The position numbers and the translations under genes are program-made. A stretch of 64,000 nucleotides of DNA, from the NCBI GenBank assembly GCA_016801885.1, contig CM028886.1:15376366-15440365 (forward strand). The letters run 5' to 3'. Of the stretch, positions 52,501 to 61,461 are shown one piece after another (the first letter of the stretch is position 1; the number at the start of each line of letters is the position of its first letter). Source of the stretch: Toxotes chatareus (taxonomy: Eukaryota > Chordata > Actinopteri > Toxotidae). The notes under the pieces were generated by a model. The model saw only the letters and a list, made by a program, of their open reading frames with translations. It made no database searches and was not told the origin of the DNA.

Positions 52501-55500
52501 ATTTCAAAGTACAAATGCGTGTGACGTAGTCAGACTTGAGTATTGGTAGGAACTGGGTCTCCTCCAGGGTCCCATTAGTGGGTCGACTGGGGAGAGTGTT
52601 TACTGTGTGACTCCAGAGTGACTCCCACTGAGGAGTTTTTCTGATGTCACGCACTGGCTGAGGTTTTCAGAGAAGCTCATGGTTATGCTATTGGATAATG
52701 AATGCTGTTTTTTTTTTTTGTGCAGTCAAACACTTGGTATTGTTTATGTTCATTTGCAAGGTAGAGTTTCCCATGAGAATTTAACAAAGTGGATGCTGTT
52801 GCTGCTTTGGTGTACATTTAAGATGTAACACCACAAGGGAATTTCCCTCACTCGGAGGTATGTCATCCCTCTTTTCCTTACTGAACAGGATTAAAAACTA
52901 TAAAAGCAAGACATAACTCACCTTTCAAAATATCATTAACACTTTTTCTAGCACATTGTATCCTCCGTTGTCCTTTTTTTTTTTTAATTTATGACTTGTA
53001 CCCTCACACAGGCTAAATTGAGAACCATATAAGGAGTGTCCATGTTGAAAGGGCATCAGCCACAATGTGCAACCACAAACTACACACATCGAAGCAAAAA
53101 AATGAATAGGATCAGCCGAACCTCAGGTTAAGCTGTTTTCCAGGACTATCTGATGCTGGGTTCAGTTTCCAAACTGTGTATTAATAGCAGTGAATTTGTT
53201 CAATTGGAATGACCCATAAATATCAAGACACAACAAAGCCATCATCATGTTATTATATGTCTTACACTCAGAAAGCTGGCCTACAGAAATGTCATAGGTA
53301 TGATTGTGCTTCTGAGTTGAAAGCTGCAATTTCTTTTTCACGTGTTCTTTTAAAACCACAGCACCATGGAGAAGATATTAAAGGGCAGAGATGGTTTTAC
53401 ACATGCGGGGGCAACTACTGTACAGCTTATGTAAAAGTCAACAATCTTATTGTGAAAAGCCCTACAGTCAAGAAGAATGCACCTGTGTTTTGTGCAGTCT
53501 GTCTAAAAGTATAACCCAGACATTTAATTTGAGGCAGTAGTTGTTGGTGGATTGAGGTAGGAGAACCACCAACAGAAGGAGCAGATGCAACAGCTACTGT
53601 GTTTGGTTTTCTTCAGTAGTCTCTGTGTTAATTGTATTAGACAGTGTTTCTGTCCGTTTAGTCTGGAGATTTGCAGGAAATTCCTCAGGCCTCTTAGAAA
53701 GGGTTTGTGCAAAACAAAGTTCAACCTACAGCTATGAACATGCGCATAATATTTAATATCCTGAGTGTATTTCATAACCGCTCTTTCAGGGTCTGCCGGG
53801 AAATAACGGACCGCAGGGACGACAGGGACCTCCTGGGCCCGTTGTAAGTCTTTTTTATTTTATTTTTTATATTTTTGTTCTCAGTCTCATTTTCTTGGCA
53901 GCTCACCCTCACACATGGACTGACTGATCCTCCTCCTTTCTGTCACCTTCCTTCTCTTTCTCTGTCTCTTTCTCCCATTACTTGTCATTCTCTCAGGGAG
54001 CCCCGGGTGCACCTGGAGCTCCAGGACCAGGCGGGCCAGCAGGGTCCCAAGGAGAACAAGGACTTCCTGTGAGTGAAAATGTTTTCTGTTATTTTGTTAA
54101 GATTGGTGCACAAATATCTCAGATACGGAATTTGCTTGAGACGCTAGAAATGCACGCAACATTGCTTTTGCTGTGCAGGCAATGTTCGGACATGTTTTTG
54201 ACAGACTAAGTTCTTGTGTTACTGTGATATGATCTGAACCAAATCAACTAACCATCACACAAAAGGTTTAGGAACTTTAAATGCATGTTGGGTTTATCCT
54301 GTTACAAAGAAGACAGCAGTGTCCACACTTAGTCTCACACAAGTCACCTCAGGCGAGACACAACAATTAAAATGAGGAGGACGTAACTCCAATACGTCGT
54401 CCTCTTCTCCTCCTGATTTCACCACTTTAGATGTTTTTCTCCCATCATGCCCCCTTAAGTTTACACAGAACGACATTAAGAGAGCTGCATCACATAGCAT
54501 TGCAGGTTTCTTTAGATATAAATAACACTGTGGTTCCAACACTGACAGGGAGCTCATGCTTTGCAGATTGTCTTGTCCTTCTTGCCTTGTTCCCCTTTCT
54601 GATCTTCCTTCTCCTAACTGGAACAAACCTGTTGTGTTGGACTGAAATCATAATAACACCTTTCATTTACTCATATGTTAGTATTGCTAACAAGGCTGAT
54701 CTGTGTAAATTATCCAAAAGGCAAATCTGAATCACACTTATCTCATAAGGTGACTAGAAATAATAATCATTTGAAAAGGTTAAGGTTCACCCTTAATTCT
54801 AAAAGTACAGTGAGTCATGCTTTGTTTAGCCCCACAAAGGAAAAAGAGGAAAGATGTGCAAGTGTTGCTGAGGAGAAGATGTTGGATTCCAAACTTTGTG
54901 TAATGCTAACAGGAACAGATGATACTGTGGTGTTGGTGACAGCTAATCTAGTCTCGGGTCAGCTCTGCAGGCCAGCAGCAAAGTTTGGCTCAGAGAGGGG
55001 GAGCTATAAATCACTTACAGACACACTCTCCCCCACTCACACCTACACACACACACATACACACAAAAAAAAAAAACAGTGAGAGATCACATCTGCCTCA
55101 TCTCTGAAACCTCGACAGACACAGATGCCATATGAATGTACGCAAATCCAGCTAATACACAAACAGAATATCTGGAGTTTTAATCTCCCGAACTACTTAA
55201 AGTTCTAGTCTCAAACTTTACCTCAGCATTAAATTGCTGATTCAGTTCTCGTTGTACCCCCTGCAACCCTTTGCCAGGTTGCTGCTGCAAGAGAACATTT
55301 TTCCTCTTAAACAAGTGGTTTTTATCAGAAATAGCAGCAATTTAAATCTGCAGGGAAAAATAGCGTATTGCTTCATCGTCTCTGACCTGACCTTAAGGAA
55401 CCCTGTGGAAGTCATTCCCTAACAGTTTTGTTGGGGGGACACAGAAGTGCCACTGCACTGAGAAATGTGTTAAAGGATGGTGGATTTATACCAGAGAAGG

Positions 55501-58500
55501 CAGGACAGTGTGTAAAGAAGCAGCAGGATTTTTAAGCCCTGTTAAATTCTTGACCTGATGTGCTAGCATCTGTGCTGTTTCAGGAATGACATGTTACATC
55601 TGGAAATGTTCTGCTCTATCTATCAAGATCAATATTCATGAAACTTCGTAACAGGGAACAGGACAAAACACGTTTTCTTTTTAGCTTGCTGAACAGATCA
55701 GACTTTGCAAAGTCTAAAAAAGCAAAGACCTGAACAAGTTGTTGTAATCTTAGATGTGACAGATGTCACTTGTGGATGGCAGCAAAAACCAGCGTTCATT
55801 AGGCATTTGGAATATACATTTTAAGTTTAGCCTGCTCTTTCTTTGAGCTGTGTTTAGCCAAAACTCACCGTAGTTGTCACCAGACATAGATGCCTCTGTA
55901 TTTTGAGCTGGTCTGACAAGTCAAGTCCTGTCAAGTTGCCATAGCACTCAGTGATGTCCTGAGCACTTGGCGAGGAGTCCAAGAGTGTGTCTAACCTGGA
56001 CAAAATACTGTTTCTGAATGTTCTTTCCAATGACTCAACCACCTGAGGGTTTTTGAATTTATCTTGCTTGACTTGGTCGCAAGCAGCCTCATGTTTGCCA
56101 GTTACAAAAAAAAAGCAACAATGTTTTTGTGACTGTTTTATCATTCCACATTGAAGCACTGTGCAAGAGGAAAGTCATCATAAACGCACTTCCCCCTGCG
56201 GATGAACTGTAAAACATTCTGAGTGAGAAAACATCTACTCTGTACTTTGGACAGATTATATATATACAGGACAGTGTGGGAAGGCAGTTTTGATAAAATA
56301 ATAAAAGAAATCAGATTTTTATGAGAGATATTCAATGTATTTCTTATGCCCAGATACTTACTTTGGCTCCCATACAGTTTGATTTGGTTTTCCCATGTCA
56401 CCCTGATAAGGCAGTAGACATTTATGTATCCAGGAAGACTCGGGAGATCCAGACAGACACACAAAGGAGATCCAGGAGAAGACTTTTATTGTGGAGACCT
56501 ACACTCTAATTCAACAGCTGTGTCAAATGTTGGCACAGGCTTTCTATCATCTGCAATATAATATGCACATGGTATGCCAGGGCTGCACACACATTTTCTG
56601 TGTCTACCAACCCACACTCTCTGTCTCACACACACGCACACACACGGAGCTACACAGCCACAGTCAGTCAGTGGTCAAGGACATGTTTCCCCCAAGATAA
56701 ACAAGCCTTTATTCAAAAGCTGTAACAACATCAAACTGATATTTATCACATCAGCACATGGTTCTGTGGCCAGGAAATCTTTGTCTTTTATTTGCCTCTG
56801 GATTACAATGCATTACACTCTGATACGCATTCACAGGCTTTATGTGTTTGGCAGATTTTTGAGTGTGTGTGTATGTGTAGTGATCAGATATGCATCTGTG
56901 TGCTTGACAGTGTTGGCAGAAGCAGAAAGCAAGCCCATCCAAGGCACAGACACTGTGCTCTGTTTGTGGGCATACTAGCTTTGGGGCATAAAGAAAAGAG
57001 TAAAGAGAGATGGAGAGCAATGGGGTGGGGGCATTAAACGAGAGAGGGGAAAGAAAGATGAGCATGGCTATTTCGGAGCACACACCCCAGTCGAATGTTT
57101 ACTCTCCTCCTGTGCTTTTTATGTTCCAGGGTCCTGCTGGTACCAAAGGCGATAGGGGAGAAAGAGTAAGTCGTTCACGTCGCACACCTCAACCACTGTT
57201 TAGAGCTAATCAAATTTTACTGCTCCATTTTGCTGTGGAAATATTGTTATTTTGCTGAAGTAAACCTCAGACAATTTCTCGCTAATGCTTCACACCCTTG
57301 TTTTGAAGAAATCAAATTACTCTCCAGTACACAATTGCAGTTTCTCGTTGGCCTTATGCACAAACATTCACTTAATTTCTCTCTTTTCACTCCCTCAACC
57401 TCGTTTAGAGCAAACCAAATCAAATCAGCGTTCATGGTTAGAATTTGCAGCAGTGCTATTTTTGCTGACACAGTAGCAAGGCCATCACCGCCGAGGGCTT
57501 GAGAGACACACGACTTGCCAACTTGAATCGAACCTGTAATTCCTGTTTCTGCTTCATTATATCAACTGTTGGGGACATTTGTACCTTGCTGCAGCTAATT
57601 TTCAGTGCAGGGTTCAACATGAAAGTCTCTGGGGGGAAAAAAATATATGGCAGTATTTTCTCCTCTGTGTTGTACATTTGTGTTGGGTCGTTCAGTTGTG
57701 AATAGAGCTGGTTAGAATCTGGTTAGTAGCTTTTAATGTGCATCTACCCCAAAACTCATTTCACAGATGCGCTGTTTTATACAGTAATAAGTTAGGAGGA
57801 GAAAAGTAAACTTTATGATTACAAAACTGTTTTCCTTATGTATTTTTCTATACAAAGTAATAAATGTCATATCAAATGACTGTGATGATGATGATGATTA
57901 CCAGGCAAAAGAGAACACTGCCAGCTGTTGAATTCATTATAAACGTTAAGGAGTGAGACGACTTTGATTTAAGCAACTGTACTTATGACCATACCAAACA
58001 TAAATCATATATTAGACGTGTGACCAAGTCAGCTCTAATGTCTTACAGCACAAATCTAAATTCAAGTGACCGATCTAACCAATAAGGGTCTAGTGGCAAA
58101 TGAATAACTCAAAATCAGTATCTTTTCCATGCAATATATTATTTTGAAGGGGTATTCCAACAGTTTAGTATAGCACCTGTAGTTAAATTTGGCAGCTATA
58201 ATTAGAGGAAAAAAGAGTGGTAAAAAGTGGTAAAAGAGTGAAAGTGGCTGAGATTTCCTAACTTTCAGTATTTTGTATTGGACAAGCTCTAAAAATACTG
58301 GATCCTAGATTTCCCACAATGCATTTCAGTAGCATCTTTGATTAGACATCATCTGGGTTATTTTTTTAAAATTTTGGAAAGCTCTCTCAGACCCACAGAA
58401 GAAATTATACAGCTATACAAATCTGGTGATAAGCCCCATTTTATAAGTATTTAAGGACCAATAGTTATTTAAATCCAAAAAAGGTTAGAAACCTTTTTGT

Positions 58501-61428
58501 TTATCAGCTCAGTTCCTACTGTAGTTTCAGGTCACTAGATCCTAATTTAAATATCAAGTAAGGCTCTTCACTTGTCAAGATATGTATCAAATAAAATCTG
58601 TCAAACAAGTCACCACTTCTGTGTCGACAGAAGATTTATACGCTCACTCTGCTCAGTCTAAATCAATGCATATGCCCATAAAGACATTTTGGTACTTTCC
58701 AACATTTATAGTACCATTTATTGTAAAAATCATTACAAGAAAGGGCCTTAACACTGTCAAATAAATAAACCAGCAGTTCAGTGTCATACATTTGTTGATA
58801 CTTAAAATGTATTATGTAGAATACCAACATAGTTCAGTCAAAATCAAGTTATTCCCAGATATTTTACATTTTGATTTATATTGTGTTATTTTAATTGTGT
58901 CATTTATAAATGACCTTCTACTTTGCTCACTATTTTGGCCAATATAAATATGAGGGGTGTCAGAGTAAAAAAGGTGGAGTACGCTCATTAAAATGCCCAC
59001 AGTACACACACCCACCAATTTATCAACCACTGGTCTGGAAGTTTATGTTCCTGTGGTTGCCCAAGTAGACAAATGGTATCAGTATACTGTGTGTTTGTGT
59101 AATGTCACATCCTAAGAGCTGTGTGTGTTGTTTGTTCCTAAGGGTGATGTGCAATCCCAAGCTGCAGTTCGTGCCATCGCACGGCAAGTGTGCGAACAGC
59201 TCATCCAGAGTGAGTAATCAGTGGCGTTGACACATTAACACAAACACGAGACTGTGTATAAAGTGTGTCTGACCTCCTCTTGTAAATGTTTAATCACATT
59301 ATTAGGTTTGATTTGTGCTTAATCATCAACCAAAACAAAAATGCTTCTCCTCTACCACTTAGGCCACTTATCTCGCTACAACTCCATACTGAACCAGATC
59401 CCCGTCCAGTCGGCCGTGTCAGTGCGAACAGTACCAGGACCACCAGGGGAGCCAGGTAGGAGAGGCCCCCCGGGACCTCAGGGAGAGCAAGGTCCGCCCG
59501 GCAGACCTGGCTTCCCTGGTACCAATGGCCAGAATGGACGACCAGGAGAGAGAGGTGAGAGAGGAAGATGTCTAAGGACAGGTCTATGAGTGAAGACAGG
59601 ATTATGTACAGGATCAGACAACATTTATCAACAGAGGCTCACACAGGAAAATACACTTAGAAATATCCAAATATATACATCTCATTTTCTCTGTAATATA
59701 CAGAGTTGTCACAGTAAATCATCAGTCCTTCACTGTCTGAGTTGTGTCTAGACACTTTAACTACATGCTACTGTTTATATAAGGATTGAGAGAGGAGAAA
59801 CATTTGGGTATTTATTAGGCTGAGCTCACTGCAGTGACTGGGTGATTGTCAAAAACTGTGAAAAAAACCTACCTCTGAACAAGAAAATATAGGATGACTA
59901 ATATGAAAAAATATAATATGCAGTACGTTTTTTTTTCGTTTTTTTTTTTTTTTTTTAGAGAAACACTGAGTTTATGAAGCCTTTGGATTTGCTTTTATTG
60001 AATGCTTTTTTGGGGGGCAATTTTATGCCTTTATTACAGAGTTAAAAGGAAATGAGGGGAGGAAGAGATGGAGAATGATATGCAGCAGTAAAGGTCCATA
60101 ATCAGACTCAAACCAGGGCTGTTCCAGCTCATGGTCAGCATCTTAAATTATTAGGAGACTAAGATATCCTAGCTTTTGGATTTTCTGTCACACCTTACAA
60201 ATGAAAGGGGATCATTTGTTTGGAAGTAGAAATTTCTAAGAAATCTGTTTAGTTAAAGGGGAACTAGCAGTACAACTGCATACATGGAAAAGTTGCAGAA
60301 AGCTTTTTGTGGCTCCAGAGGGAGGTATGCAAAGTCTGATAAATTGCCTTAAAGAATGTCATTTGAGTCAGCCTGGCCTGGAGCTGAAGACTAAAAGTCT
60401 GAAGGTGATAATAATCATTGAGGTTATCAGACCTCTGTAGCCTGCTGCTCATCCTTGCTTGTGCATAGTGGCTTGACCAATTGAATTGCCAGTGGCTGAG
60501 TAGCGTTGTAGGCAATGTAGGTGCAAGGTTTTGAGAAGAAAGAAGAACACATGGAATAAAAAAATGACAATATCTGTGTTTTTTGTTCTGACTGGAGTTG
60601 TCTGTTTCTGGGTTGTACATTTGTCTTTCCCGTTCTTGTGAACATGATATCTACTATCGTTTCTAATATTGTATAATAATTTAACCCTATGGTAGAATTC
60701 AAATGCCTCAGTGTCTGTATGTATGTAGAACATATAAAGCAACATTATTAGCAAAATAAAGGCAAAAATGTGTCCCCATTTTAAAGCAAAGGAAAATGAT
60801 GTGCAGTTTAAGAAAAGTAGAATAAGGTGAAAAGTATAACCCTAGTTATTTTTTGTAGCTACAAATTACAGATGTCCCCTAAACACCTCACATGCAGACT
60901 ACCGGTAGACACTAGTTTGGCAGTTTTGGAAGAAGCCTCAGGTCATCACTCAGTTACAGCAGCAACTCAAACAGATGTACAGACAGATACAGCTGGGGAT
61001 TTTATTGTGAAAAGAACAGAAAAATTGTCCATGTCTCCACTTGGAGCTTCAACCTGCCTGATTGTTTGCTATATATCATGGTCTGGCCCGCTTTTTGACT
61101 CACCAGACAAACTCACAGCAAGGGTCAAAGCTCCTGCAAAGTTCAGCCCAGACCAGAAGACAGTAACTCCAATATCCATGATGTCATTGCCCTGCCACGA
61201 GCCCCTTAGAGGAGAAACAGCCTTTATGAGAACCCGTCTTCATCACTAAAACATGCAGCCCACACCAAGGAACCACATACTGAATGTGCCTGCACACACA
61301 GAGGGTTAAGAAAGCTGAGAGCTGTTGAACTTCTGTCAGGAAATGTCCAGCATGGTTATGTCCTCCTCCACCGTTCAGATCTTTGATTCTTCCGAGTAAC
61401 ATTTATGATCTTCAGCCACAGGCCCAAG

Positions 61429-61461
<33 letters not shown>

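Noticed and set aside
54675..55082. 135-residue open frame on the + strand
   Set aside because: It ends in a CA/poly-A low-complexity stretch and has no family signature.
60827..61249. 140-residue open frame on the + strand
   Set aside because: No recognised domain, no splice context linking it to the gene, and unremarkable composition; length is within chance for this much intron.
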